In this document: positions 14,604 to 21,507 of the stretch, piece after piece
Layout of the letters: each line of letters opens with the position of its first letter
Numbering within the stretch: the stretch's first letter is position 1
Assembly (NCBI GenBank): GCA_905202125.1
Contig: CAJKQX010000038.1
Location: forward strand, 1 to 23,277
Direction: 5' to 3'
Source: an uncultured Prevotella sp.
GTDB taxonomy: Bacteria; Bacteroidota; Bacteroidia; Bacteroidales; Bacteroidaceae
Length of the DNA stretch: 23,277 bases
Made by a program: the position numbers and the translations under genes
The notes under the pieces: model-generated
The model's database searches: none
What the model saw: the letters and a program-made list of their open reading frames with translations, nothing else
Told to the model about the DNA's origin: nothing

Positions 14604-14862
14604 GCCTGTTTTCTTGTAAGAAACAGGCATTGCGTTGCAAAGATACGGGTTTTATATGACATATTTGATATATTTTGTGTTTTTTTTCGGTGCAGGATAT
14701 TCAAACGGGGAATGTATGGATGGACTATGCAGGTTTTTCAAATCTCCGGAAATGGTGTATAATGGAGCCGTTTTGTATGAAACACAAAAGATTTGCATTT
14801 ACTCAATCGGCTGAATATTATTTCGTTACGCTATTGTGCCTGTTTCTTACAAGAAAACAGGC
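14604..14862. repeat. Candidate invertible promoter segment with perfect 25-bp inverted repeats
   Basis: The left repeat (14604-14628) begins GCCTGTTTTCTTGTAAG and ends AAACAGGC. The right repeat (14838-14862) is its exact reverse complement. Each arm is itself an imperfect palindrome (GCCTGTTT...AAACAGGC), as recombinase sites often are. They enclose 209 bp that contain one good promoter -7 box, TATCTTTG, on the minus strand. With a tyrosine recombinase on one side and upxY on the other, this fits the phase-variable promoters of Bacteroides capsule loci. As given, the promoter faces the recombinase, so the switch reads as OFF for upxY. Confidence 0.85.
14638..14645 (-). promoter_or_regulatory. 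Promoter -7 box inside the invertible segment (OFF orientation)
   Basis: TATCTTTG on the minus strand points toward the recombinase. After inversion it would lie at 14821-14828 on the plus strand, about 195 bases before the upxY ATG. No clear -33 TTTG is present, so the promoter may be weak or need an activator. Confidence 0.6.
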
Positions 14863-15022
14863 CTGACGCGACAAGCCTTGATGGTCTTAATCTTAAAAAA
14901 ATTACGTTATGGCCACATCAAATAAACTATCATCCGCTGAAGACATAAAATAGTATGGGAATGAGGACGCTGGATAGCACAATTGCCACACTATAAGCCG
15001 ACGAAAACATACCTGTAAGACG

Positions 15023-15664
15023 ATGGAAACGACATTCCATACAGAGGGAAGTATTCCAAAGGGCATCCGTATTTCTGAACCGGGAACCGTCGGTCCAGAG
15101 GTAGAAAAGTGTACCTGCACCAACCCCACCGACACCGAAGACACATCATGGTGCTACCTGTTCATCCATCACAACAAGGTGGCTTTCTTCACCGACATTC
15201 TCACGCGTGACAATATCACGCATTTCATTCATAAAACCGTCATTTACCAGCGCCGCCCCGACACGCGCGGCATACAGACCATCGAGAAGCCCAGCGTCAG
15301 CGGACTGGTATTCCTGCAGGGAACGCCCTCATCGCTGCAACGATATCTCGACGAGAGGCTCTCGGGATATCATCTGTGCAACAATTGCAGCACCCACCGT
15401 CCGGCCGTCATACCCCACTCCACGATGCGACCTTTCATGCACGTGCTCGAGACATCGCCCGAGCGCATCCGTTTCCTGCTGCGCCCGTTCCGATACTACG
15501 CCGGCGGCAACGTCAAGCTGCGCCTCACCTCCGGCGACTATGCCGGACTTGAGGGTTATGTCATCCGCATAGATCGCGACCGGCGTCTCGTCATGAACGT
15601 TGGCGGCATGAGCGTGGCCATATCGGGCGTACACTGCGAGACGTTCGAGGTGGTGGAGGAATGA
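15023..15664 (+). CDS. upxY: UpxY-like NusG-family transcription antiterminator
   Basis: This 213-residue protein has an unusual 40-residue N-terminal extension. A NusG N-terminal domain (SWCYLFIHHNKVAFFTDILT, about 42-61 onward) and the typical PAVIPHSTMRPFMHVL follow. A KOW motif ends it (GGNVKLRLTSGDYAGLEGYV, then VMNVGGMSVAISGV). Known UpxY proteins load on RNA polymerase at capsule operon leaders and prevent early termination of that operon only. The invertible promoter segment is upstream. No polysaccharide genes or UpxZ follow; the next gene converges after 26 bases, so the operon it serves is missing, moved or elsewhere. ATG 15023 is preceded by GTAAGACG, a weak ribosome site. Confidence 0.85.
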   Translation: METTFHTEGSIPKGIRISEPGTVGPEVEKCTCTNPTDTEDTSWCYLFIHHNKVAFFTDILTRDNITHFIHKTVIYQRRPDTRGIQTIEKPSVSGLVFLQGTPSSLQRYLDERLSGYHLCNNCSTHRPAVIPHSTMRPFMHVLETSPERIRFLLRPFRYYAGGNVKLRLTSGDYAGLEGYVIRIDRDRRLVMNVGGMSVAISGVHCETFEVVEE

Positions 15665-15690
15665 AAGACACAGCAGACTGACGCCCCTGT

Positions 15691-16206
15691 TCAGAGATAC
15701 ATATACTCCGTCCTCGCATCGAAACAGGGACAGGCTTTGGGCACGGCGCCGCGCATGTCGCAGTGGCCGCAGATGACGGCCTCGGGAAAGAGGCGGCGGA
15801 GCTTGCCCAGGAGCATGAGCAGGGCGTTGCGCTGAAGGGCCGTGCGCGTGTCGGCAGGATGTCCGGCGGTGTCGATACCGCCCTCATAGCACACACCGAT
15901 GCTGCAACGATTGTACGGACGGCAATGGGCGCCCACCTCGAGCAGACGGCGATGCTGAGTGATGGTGCCGTCGCGACGGATATAGAAATGATAACCCACG
16001 GTGCGGAAACCACGGGCCTTGTGGTCGCGCAAGAGTTGCGCCACGGTGTAGTCGCGGTCCGAACGGGTGGCCGAACAGTGAACGACGATGAACCTCACGC
16101 TCTCCGGGCCGTTCATCATGAGGCCCGGCTCGGTGGATTTGGTGAGCAGACGTTCGCTTGTCACCTCTTCACCACCGATGATGATTGGAAATGTTTCTGT
16201 TATCAT
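15691..16206 (-). CDS. N-acetylmuramoyl-L-alanine amidase (T7 lysozyme-like)
   Basis: This 171-residue Amidase_2 protein shows zinc ligands His in FIVVHCSATRSDRDYTVAQL (about residues 59-78), His in ICGHCDM and Cys in KACPCFDA. It also has GYHFYIRRDGTI, typical of T7-lysozyme/PGRP folds. It would cut the amide bond between muramic acid and the stem peptide of peptidoglycan. There is no signal peptide, so it needs lysis, a holin-like partner or another route to reach the wall. It is last in the HU-smalltalk-amidase series and converges on upxY. This arrangement is common in Bacteroidales, and its biological role is not settled. Confidence 0.92.
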   Translation of the reverse strand: MITETFPIIIGGEEVTSERLLTKSTEPGLMMNGPESVRFIVVHCSATRSDRDYTVAQLLRDHKARGFRTVGYHFYIRRDGTITQHRRLLEVGAHCRPYNRCSIGVCYEGGIDTAGHPADTRTALQRNALLMLLGKLRRLFPEAVICGHCDMRGAVPKACPCFDARTEYMYL

Positions 16207-16284
16207 GATACGTAAATTTTAAATCGTTTGAAATTGAAGGCGGAGACCGCACAGCCTCCGCCATGAAAGACAATAAGATACAGC

Positions 16285-16398
16285 TCAGAGGGAGAAACCC
16301 GTGATACACGATGTCACCGAGAAAGCCCCCACAAGAGTGGTGATGATGGTACAGATGGCGTTGATGATGACACGCCAGTTGGCTTTGGATATTTTCAT
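16285..16398 (-). CDS. Smalltalk protein, 37 residues
   Basis: This tiny gene reads ATG (16396-16398) to TGA (16285-16287). It begins MKISKANWRVIINAICTII and continues TTLVGAFSVTSC before a short tail. One hydrophobic helix (about residues 9-26) follows a basic N-terminus, so it is probably a membrane or exported peptide. Short proteins with this pattern, located between HU and amidase genes, are annotated as 'smalltalk protein' in Bacteroidales. The function is unknown; a holin-like or lipoprotein-like partner of the amidase is my speculation from size, helix and position. Confidence 0.85.
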   Translation of the reverse strand: MKISKANWRVIINAICTIITTLVGAFSVTSCITGFSL

Positions 16399-16424
16399 AG
16401 AGATAAAGTTTTAAGTTCAGCCCC

Positions 16425-16449
16425 GCCCTGTCTTTTCAGTAGACAGGGC
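16425..16449 (-). other. Hairpin between HU and smalltalk
   Basis: GCCCTGTCT (16425-16433) pairs with AGACAGGGC (16441-16449) around a seven-base loop. It lies 26 bases upstream of the smalltalk ATG on the minus strand. It may tune the HU to smalltalk/amidase ratio as an RNA end or processing structure. There is no U-run, so a full terminator is unlikely. Confidence 0.5.
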
Positions 16450-16535
16450 CGACACCGGGACATATCAGGGATACGGACCCATGTCAGGGGCATGATTGGT
16501 GAATAAACAGGCTGACAGACACGACATGGCGGAGA

Positions 16536-16982
16536 CTATTCGCCGCTGCCATCCTCGGTATCATCCTCAAGAGTGCCGCCGATGATGGACGATGCGCGGC
16601 GCAACGTGGCCTCGAGGTTGAGTTTCTCGTTGGAGAGACAGCCCGTGGCACGAGCGCGGAATTTCACGCCCTGGATATTGCGCGTCACGGTGAAATTCTC
16701 GGCCATCAGTGCGCCGCCACGCTTGTTGCGGATGCCGCATGAGAAGATGGCGAGGTCGTCTATCTTGACGTTCTTGCCCTGGAGTATCATCTCCTTGATA
16801 CAGTTGCGCATGGCTGTGATCACGCCCATACACATAGCCTCGGAGAATCCCGAGTTGTGCTCGGACATGTGTTTCACCAGACCGCGCAGGTCCACAGTCT
16901 CCTCTATCACCGGCCACGCAAAGTACTTGCCTTTGGAAGGACTGTTGGTGATAGTGTTTTTTCTGAGAATAAATCTGATCAT
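16536..16982 (-). CDS. HU-family DNA-binding protein (HU-HIG type)
   Basis: This 148-residue protein starts MIRFILRKNTITNSPSKGKY. The frame is open further to 17027, but those codons are upstream leader, and family members begin at this Met. The HU-like fold covers about residues 20-125: FAWPVIEETVDLRGLVKHMS, then MCMGVITAMRNCIKEMILQG, then VKIDDLAIFSCGIRNKRGG. An acidic tail (GTLEDDTEDGSGE) ends it. It should bind or bend DNA; the target is unknown. It is the first gene of the HU-smalltalk-amidase unit, with a TAnnTTTG box 89 bases upstream. Confidence 0.9.
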   Translation of the reverse strand: MIRFILRKNTITNSPSKGKYFAWPVIEETVDLRGLVKHMSEHNSGFSEAMCMGVITAMRNCIKEMILQGKNVKIDDLAIFSCGIRNKRGGALMAENFTVTRNIQGVKFRARATGCLSNEKLNLEATLRRASSIIGGTLEDDTEDGSGE

Positions 16983-17070
16983 GTTTTTTTGTTTTTTGAG
17001 AGTTAAACATTCGATTGCCGGCCTCACGACGGGCAGTGCGCGCCGCTGCCACTGTCTTCATCCGACAACG

Positions 17071-17078
17071 CAAAGGTA
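17071..17078 (-). promoter_or_regulatory. Promoter -7 box of the HU-smalltalk-amidase unit
   Basis: TACCTTTG on the minus strand matches TAnnTTTG and leaves a leader of about 80 bases before the HU start codon. No strong -33 element was found. Confidence 0.55.
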
Positions 17079-17141
17079 GCAAATCTCCGTCCCGTACTTA
17101 TGCCGTGGGATGCCCTGCGGTGCCCTGGCCCGAAAAAGGCG

Positions 17142-17345
17142 TCACGGCTCGCCGAGAATGTCGAAGATTATGCGTATCTGGCGCACGGTGTAGAGTTTGT
17201 TCTTCGGACTGTAACCGGCCTCCTCGAGACGGCGGCGCAGCTCGTCCGAACGGTTGATCCACCGCGCCAGACGGTTGGTGGCCGTCTTGGGTGCGGCCTT
17301 AGGGAAATAGAGCATCGCGAGCTCACGTTTGGTGTATACTTTCAT
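17142..17345 (-). CDS. DUF4248 domain protein
   Basis: This 67-residue basic protein begins MKVYTKRELAMLYFPKAAPK and contains TATNRLARWINRSDELRRRL, then KLYTVRQIRIIFDILGEP. This is the full DUF4248 pattern. The shape suggests a small winged-helix or MerR-like DNA-binding fold, which is inference. It lies between VirE and HU, as in other Bacteroidales copies of the cassette. A candidate promoter at 17607 lies inside an inverted-repeat region upstream. Confidence 0.88.
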   Translation of the reverse strand: MKVYTKRELAMLYFPKAAPKTATNRLARWINRSDELRRRLEEAGYSPKNKLYTVRQIRIIFDILGEP

Positions 17346-17447
17346 CGTTCAGTTTGGTTTAATCGGGTTGATGTATCAGCGTGGATTTCGCCGTATCAGG
17401 GCGGACCATCCACCGGAATCAGAGTCGGAAACAAGTGGTTTTCACCA

Positions 17448-17486
17448 CGAAAAGCGGCGGTTTTTACGCGAAAAGCGGCGGTTTTT
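17448..17486. repeat. Two 18-bp direct repeats, period 21
   Basis: CGAAAAGCGGCGGTTTTT occurs at 17448-17465 and again at 17469-17486. A small hairpin (GTGGT-TTTC-ACCAC) sits just upstream. The two-helical-turn spacing would suit paired protein binding upstream of DUF4248. Confidence 0.6.
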
Positions 17487-17560
17487 GCCACGAAGAGAGA
17501 CTGTTTCCTCCCGTGAAACGGCGAGCCACATCCACATACGGCGGTCCGTCGGCGTGACAG

Positions 17561-17689
17561 GTGACACATGTGACAGAGGTTTTCCCGGAACCATATATAT
17601 CATACACAAAAATACACGTCCTTTAAAGGATATATAATTTTGTTGTTTTTCCAAATATCTATATAGGCAAATCCTGTCACATGTGTCAC
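17561..17689. repeat. 16-bp perfect inverted repeats around a promoter-bearing 97-bp spacer
   Basis: GTGACACATGTGACAG (17561-17576) and CTGTCACATGTGTCAC (17674-17689) are exact reverse complements, each with a CACATGTG palindrome at its centre. A further TGACA copy precedes the left arm. The spacer has the 12-bp palindrome TCCTTTAAAGGA (17619-17630) and a minus-strand -7 box TATTTTTG (17607-17614) aimed at DUF4248. The site could be an operator pair, iteron-like sites for the VirE primase-helicase, or a second invertible segment. Confidence 0.7.
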
Positions 17690-17712
17690 GCGGCGTGTGC
17701 GAATAGTGCCGT

Positions 17713-19848
17713 TCAGAATGGTAAAGAGCTCTCTTCGAGATTGTCCTCGGGCAGATATCTACCTACCTCAGATGGTTGAATCTCAATGACTTTCCAGAAT
17801 CGGCCGTAGTGATTCTTCATCTGCTCATATTTCAGGTCGCGCATGACGCGTCCCACCGCGACAGGTGACACTTTCACGAGCGGAGCAAAGCGCGCGGCTA
17901 TCTGTGTGGAGGTGAGATAGGACGCGGTCTCGGCCCTCCTGGGACGGCGAAAATGTGTCACGATCATCTCACGTGCCGCGTCCGGAGTCTCAAATTCACG
18001 GTTCTGCCGGTTGATGTCGTCTATCTCGTCACCCTCAAACCAGAACTTGTATCCGCCCTCTATGAGCGCCTTGGCCTGGGCGTAGACACCCCGATAGTCG
18101 ATATGCGCCGTCCAGGGATTGTCTATGCGCTCCACCTCGAACACCAGCCAGCGTCGGTTGCCCGTATCGTCGGTGAGAAACTGGAGGTTGTTGCCCGTGG
18201 CGCAGAACGAGGCACGGTGAGGCAGACGCACCTTACGACGTCCGTAGGCGGGACGATCCTTGATATAAGGAACGGTGGTGAGCGCCTTGATCTGGTTGAC
18301 CTCGGCACGTTGCATCGAGTCGATCTCCTCAAAATTGATAAGAAAATTCTCGGTCAGAGCGAACGCATCATCCTTGTCCATGCGGTGGCTGTTGGTTTTC
18401 ACACTGTAATATTGGCGCAGACACGGCGGCAGGATGTTGTTCATGAACGACGACTTGTACGTGCCCTGACGACCGAGCAGCACGAGTATCTCGTGGTTGA
18501 CCACATCATCTCGCATGGCACCCGCCACCATAGCCACGAACCAGCGGCGGCAGCACAGGTCGAACACGTCCGGCGCCACATTGCGAGGATGGACCAGCGC
18601 GAAGAGACGCCCAATATGGTCGGTGCATCCATCCCACGCGGGCAGACTCTCGAGATAGGTCGTCAAGGGATGATAAGGTCTGAGGAAATCACTTTTCAGA
18701 AGAGTGACAACCGAGAACAGGTCGGTATCGACGCCCGCACGGCGCATTTCGCACCAGAGAGAGTTCTCAAACGTGTCGTCCATCTCGCTGAAGTCGCCCA
18801 CCCCGCTGCCGTCCTCCGTGCGCCGGGCCCACTCGGCAGCACCGCTGACCACATTGAGACGCAGCACGTAACGATCGTTCACAAACTGTTCCAACACGCC
18901 TATCGGGGTCTTCCCGCGTCTGGCCACGCCGTCCCTGTGGCCATCAGGTCTCTTCGTGCCGTGCTCATGCGCATTATTGGCATACACGCTATGCACCATA
19001 GAGGGCAGCGGATTGCCATTGGAAGCATTGTAATCGGCATACTCCTCGCCGAGCCACGCCAGGGCATCCTCCTCGTCCACCCCGTAGCGATTGAGCATAT
19101 AGGCCATACGGCTCACATACTCGTTGTGATGTCCGGCCACATAATATATACCCTTCCGGGCAAGCACGCTTTTGGCCGCTTCGACCGCAGCCCCGATATC
19201 CTTAGGGCGTCCACGGCGCACGGCCTTTCCGGGCTGACGCGAGACTATCGCCAGAGGCTCTGCATCGGGTCGGTACGTGGCCTCAGGGTCGTGACAGATG
19301 ACGGACATACGCGTGGCGTTGGAACACTGGACATCAAACGGACATCCGCACAGCCGGGCATAATACTCGTTGGCCGTGGTCCAGGCATCACGAAAGTTGG
19401 CCTTGCTGACCGTCTCCGCCATACGACACACCACGCGGATGCCCTTGCCCGAGATTGTAACATAAACCATCACGCTGTGTACGTCGCCTTTCACTTTGGC
19501 GAGCGCATCGGCAAACGTGCCGTCGGGCAGATGGTCAAGGTCTACCATCACATAGCCCGTAAACCCTGTGATGTTCGTCTCCGTGCGTCCTCCTTTCAGC
19601 GTTACCCACGCCACGAATGCCGGCATCGACGCCTTCAGCTGCGTGAGACGCCCCTTGAGCACACGCGCCGTCTCCACATCGCCGCGCGCCTCGGCCGCCG
19701 ACAGGTCGGCCACGATGCCGCGATACTGATCGGTGGACGTTTTCAGACGCCCGTCCGTGATCATACCGCAAACCGCGTCAAAGTCGGTAGCCACAGGCAT
19801 CCGCGAACGCAGGTTTTCAAACATAGAAACAAATTTATCCATACACAT
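17713..19848 (-). CDS. VirE/VapE-type primase-helicase-like protein (BT4734-like N-terminus)
   Basis: This is a 711-residue protein. Residues about 60-200 form a primase-like BT4734/VirE N-terminal domain with MVDLDHL (acidic DLD at 103-105) and ISGKGIRVVCRM. Residues about 370-600 are the VirE/VapE ATPase: Walker A GRQGTYKSS (459-467), Walker B-like LINFEEID (503-510), the sensor ATGNNLQFL and the NRRW arginine region near 564-567. Proteins of this build act in replication of mobile or satellite elements and in Bacteroidales cassettes of unknown purpose. The start is ATG 19848, though ATG 19842 is possible. It heads the minus-strand set VirE-DUF4248-HU-smalltalk-amidase. All motifs look intact. 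Confidence 0.9.
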   Translation of the reverse strand: MCMDKFVSMFENLRSRMPVATDFDAVCGMITDGRLKTSTDQYRGIVADLSAAEARGDVETARVLKGRLTQLKASMPAFVAWVTLKGGRTETNITGFTGYVMVDLDHLPDGTFADALAKVKGDVHSVMVYVTISGKGIRVVCRMAETVSKANFRDAWTTANEYYARLCGCPFDVQCSNATRMSVICHDPEATYRPDAEPLAIVSRQPGKAVRRGRPKDIGAAVEAAKSVLARKGIYYVAGHHNEYVSRMAYMLNRYGVDEEDALAWLGEEYADYNASNGNPLPSMVHSVYANNAHEHGTKRPDGHRDGVARRGKTPIGVLEQFVNDRYVLRLNVVSGAAEWARRTEDGSGVGDFSEMDDTFENSLWCEMRRAGVDTDLFSVVTLLKSDFLRPYHPLTTYLESLPAWDGCTDHIGRLFALVHPRNVAPDVFDLCCRRWFVAMVAGAMRDDVVNHEILVLLGRQGTYKSSFMNNILPPCLRQYYSVKTNSHRMDKDDAFALTENFLINFEEIDSMQRAEVNQIKALTTVPYIKDRPAYGRRKVRLPHRASFCATGNNLQFLTDDTGNRRWLVFEVERIDNPWTAHIDYRGVYAQAKALIEGGYKFWFEGDEIDDINRQNREFETPDAAREMIVTHFRRPRRAETASYLTSTQIAARFAPLVKVSPVAVGRVMRDLKYEQMKNHYGRFWKVIEIQPSEVGRYLPEDNLEESSLPF

Positions 19849-20152
19849 AAATATTAAATATTAAACACTCTCTTTCAGTAAAATATTCCATAGAAGACAT
19901 TGACTCGCCCACACTCTGCCCAAGCATGCTTTGAGCGAAAAAGGCGACAGATGTCTTGACACATGCAAATATAAGCAAAGTCTACAGCTGACTGCTGCAC
20001 TACAAGGAGTGCAGCGTCTGAGCGGAAAATCGGTGAATTTTAACTTGTTTTAACAGCATTCGTGCGTTAGGATTTCGCTACCGGTCGAAGGAAAAGACAT
20101 ACTCGTCACCTCTGAAGAGGTGAATGAAGCATAATTGACCCGAGACAGTAGT
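19849..20152. other. Divergent intergenic region with hairpins
   Basis: It contains the VirE promoter box (19966-19973) and two perfect hairpins: GCTGCACT-ACAAGG-AGTGCAGC (19994-20015) and TCACCTC-TGAA-GAGGTGA (20106-20123). The second lies 30 bases before the next plus-strand gene, and both could shape its leader RNA. I see no gene in the region. Confidence 0.5.
19966..19973 (-). promoter_or_regulatory. Promoter -7 box of the VirE gene
   Basis: TATATTTG on the minus strand matches TAnnTTTG. It leaves a leader of about 110 bases before the VirE ATG. The -33 element is not clear. Confidence 0.45.
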
Positions 20153-20479
20153 ATGGATGGCAAGTTATCACCTGCGAAGGAACGCGAGTGGATAGCCATT
20201 GCCGCCCGCGCTGTCGCCGAGCTCCTGGAGGAACTGGCGCTGACCTCTTGCAGGAAAGCTGCGTTTCGTCTCAAGGTAAATGCCCGTACTCTGTCCAAGC
20301 TTAATCCTGACCATCCGGGTACTGGTCTCAAGCCTGAAACATTGGACAAGATCCTTTACCGCATCGAGGAGACATTCCGTTACGAAAAGTTTGACGAACA
20401 AGAGATCAACAGCATGATGTCAAAAGCAAGAAACGAGATTTCCCTGGCTTTCTACGGACCGTTCGTGCCGCGTTACTGA
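20153..20479 (+). CDS. Small putative helix-turn-helix protein
   Basis: This 108-residue protein starts MDGKLSPAKEREWIAIAARA; the ATG at 20153 is preferred over the in-frame TTG at 20135. It is largely helical. The middle part, SCRKAAFRLKVNARTLSKLN followed by PETLDKILYRIEETF, looks like a Cro/C1-type helix-turn-helix, which is my reading and not a firm match. It is divergent from the VirE gene and may regulate the cassette. I do not recognise a named family. Confidence 0.55.
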   Translation: MDGKLSPAKEREWIAIAARAVAELLEELALTSCRKAAFRLKVNARTLSKLNPDHPGTGLKPETLDKILYRIEETFRYEKFDEQEINSMMSKARNEISLAFYGPFVPRY

Positions 20480-20938
20480 CGCCCCGCGCACCGCGTCCGG
20501 CATCCCCCGACGGAGATGCGACATGGAATAGATGGACAGTGGCGGGCACCTGATTTCCCTCAGACTGCCCAGCCGGAAACGTCCCGCCGACACTCAAAAT
20601 CCTTTCGCGGCCCTGACCCCGTGAGGATAGCGGCGAGGCTGCCACAGCATCGGTGTGCTTATGATGAATGATGCGGATCATACGGCAGTGCCGGGACAGT
20701 CCTCACAAAGGTGATACTGAGGCACGTGCCTGAATGGCGGCTGAAAAACGCAATACGCCGTACCCCCGGTCGCGCATTAAAACAACGGCCGACGGGCGCC
20801 GATGCACAACCCGGAATTGGCGGCGGGCCACATCCATATCTGAGAGACCCTCACAACACCGTGCGGAGGTCGGGCTCCGCCCGTTGTGAGGATTTTTGAT
20901 GTCTGAGCAAGATATGGAATATAATGTTAAGGATATAA
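20480..20938 (+). other. GC-rich non-coding stretch ending in a strong hairpin
   Basis: I find no credible gene in these 460 bases. They are GC-rich, unlike most intergenic DNA in this window, and end in a nested terminator (20849-20896). They could be a long 3' region of the preceding gene, an RNA gene, or decayed coding DNA. Confidence 0.4.
20849..20896 (+). terminator. Nested-hairpin intrinsic terminator
   Basis: CCTCACAAC (20849-20857) pairs with GTTGTGAGG (20883-20891). Inside it, GCGGAG (20863-20868) pairs with CTCCGC (20875-20880). A T-run follows, ATTTTTG. It reads on the plus strand. Confidence 0.8.
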
Positions 20939-20961
20939 CTCTAATGCGATTTGGGTTTAAC
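20939..20961. repeat. End motif of the dispersed palindromic repeat beside the IS66 relic
   Basis: CTCTAATGCGATTTGGG followed by TTTAAC matches the end motif at 13310-13334 and 32-55, lacking two bases of GACCGAT. It stops where the IS66 relic begins, so it may mark the boundary of the older sequence. Confidence 0.5.
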
Positions 20962-20967
20962 AAATAG

Positions 20968-21183
20968 TACAGGGATACACGCAAGCAAATAGTAGAAGTG
21001 CAAGTAGATGGCAAGCCATCACACGAAGAGCAAACGCCAACACAGCCACATGAAGAGGAGAAAACTCCAAAGGAAAGATCTCCGGTTCGTATCCTTGTGG
21101 AGATTCGTATGACAAATGGTTTGCACCTTTCTCAGAAGAATCTAACCTATCAGGAGCTAAAGCGACTGGTGGAGAAACTGGAG
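20968..21183 (+). pseudogene. IS66-family TnpA (accessory ORF) C-terminal fragment
   Basis: The frame opens after a stop at 20965. It contains VRILVEIRMTNGLHLSQKNL, then TYQELKRLVEKLEG, the typical strand-helix end of the IS66 accessory protein TnpA in Bacteroidetes. The start is missing. At about 21183 the sequence jumps into the end of the transposase gene. Confidence 0.7.
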
Positions 21184-21421
21184 GGCTTATGCCGAGCGTG
21201 CAGTCCGTACGCTGACAACCCAACGAAATTCCATGCTCCATTTTGGCAGTGACGAAGGAGCGAAGATGGCGGCAACTTACCACAGTATTATCAGTACAGT
21301 GAAACTGCAAGGTGGATCGGCTTGGGATTATCTCGGGAATTTTTTTGTTAACATCTTTAACGGTTGCAGAGATTTTTTCAGTCTGCGGCCAGGCAATATC
21401 GGATTGGCAACATGCCAATAG
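21184..21421 (+). pseudogene. IS66-family transposase (TnpC) C-terminal fragment
   Basis: Reading in the frame of 21233, the fragment gives AYAERAVRTLTTQRNSMLHF, then GSDEGAKMAATYHSIISTVK and GNFFVNIFNGCRDFF before the stop at 21419-21421. This is the end of the IS66 DDE transposase plus the IS66 C-terminal domain. The first part of the gene is deleted, so no active enzyme can result. Confidence 0.8.
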
Positions 21422-21507
21422 TTAATAAATACATTATTTTTTAACATTCCAATAGGCACTTGCAAAAGTGCCTATACAAAGTGGTATGCCCTAAATTGAG
21501 TACTAAC

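Larger units (their letters stand above)
14587..15022. other. Non-coding switch region and upxY leader
   Basis: This 436-bp gap holds the invertible segment (14604-14862) and then about 160 bases of leader before upxY. The leader includes a 14-codon open frame, MATSNKLSSAEDIK (14909-14953), in the same frame as upxY but closed by TAG codons at 14951 and 14975. I see no other gene here. Confidence 0.6.
17346..17712. other. Intergenic region between VirE and DUF4248 with repeats
   Basis: It holds a 21-bp-period direct repeat (17448-17486), TGACA repeats and the 16-bp inverted pair at 17561-17689, all listed separately. A 70-codon open frame on the minus strand (17442-17654) is formed mostly by these repeats and is not called. 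Confidence 0.6.
20968..21507 (+). mobile_element. Internally deleted IS66-family relic with right inverted end
   Basis: It joins the tail of tnpA straight to the tail of tnpC; tnpB and most of tnpC are gone, as is the left end. The right end is GCCCTAAATTGAGTACTAAC (21488-21507), whose reverse complement matches 17 of 20 bases of GTAAGCACTCAAATTAGGGC at 23223-23242. A 10-bp hairpin, ATAGGCACTT-GCAA-AAGTGCCTAT, lies just before the end. The relic cannot move by itself. Confidence 0.75.

Noticed and set aside
14604..14628. Left inverted repeat read as a simple terminator of the recombinase gene
   Set aside because: It can fold as a hairpin, but the exact inverted copy 234 bases away and the recombinase context fit a recombination site better; there is also no U-run after it.
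17442..17654. A 70-codon minus-strand open frame between VirE and DUF4248
   Set aside because: Its C-terminal part is a translation of the direct repeats (KNRRFSRKNRRFSW), it crosses the inverted-repeat arm, and it lacks a ribosome site.
20711..20899. A 62-codon plus-strand open frame
   Set aside because: It runs through the terminator stem at 20849-20891 and has a composition typical of random GC-rich DNA.
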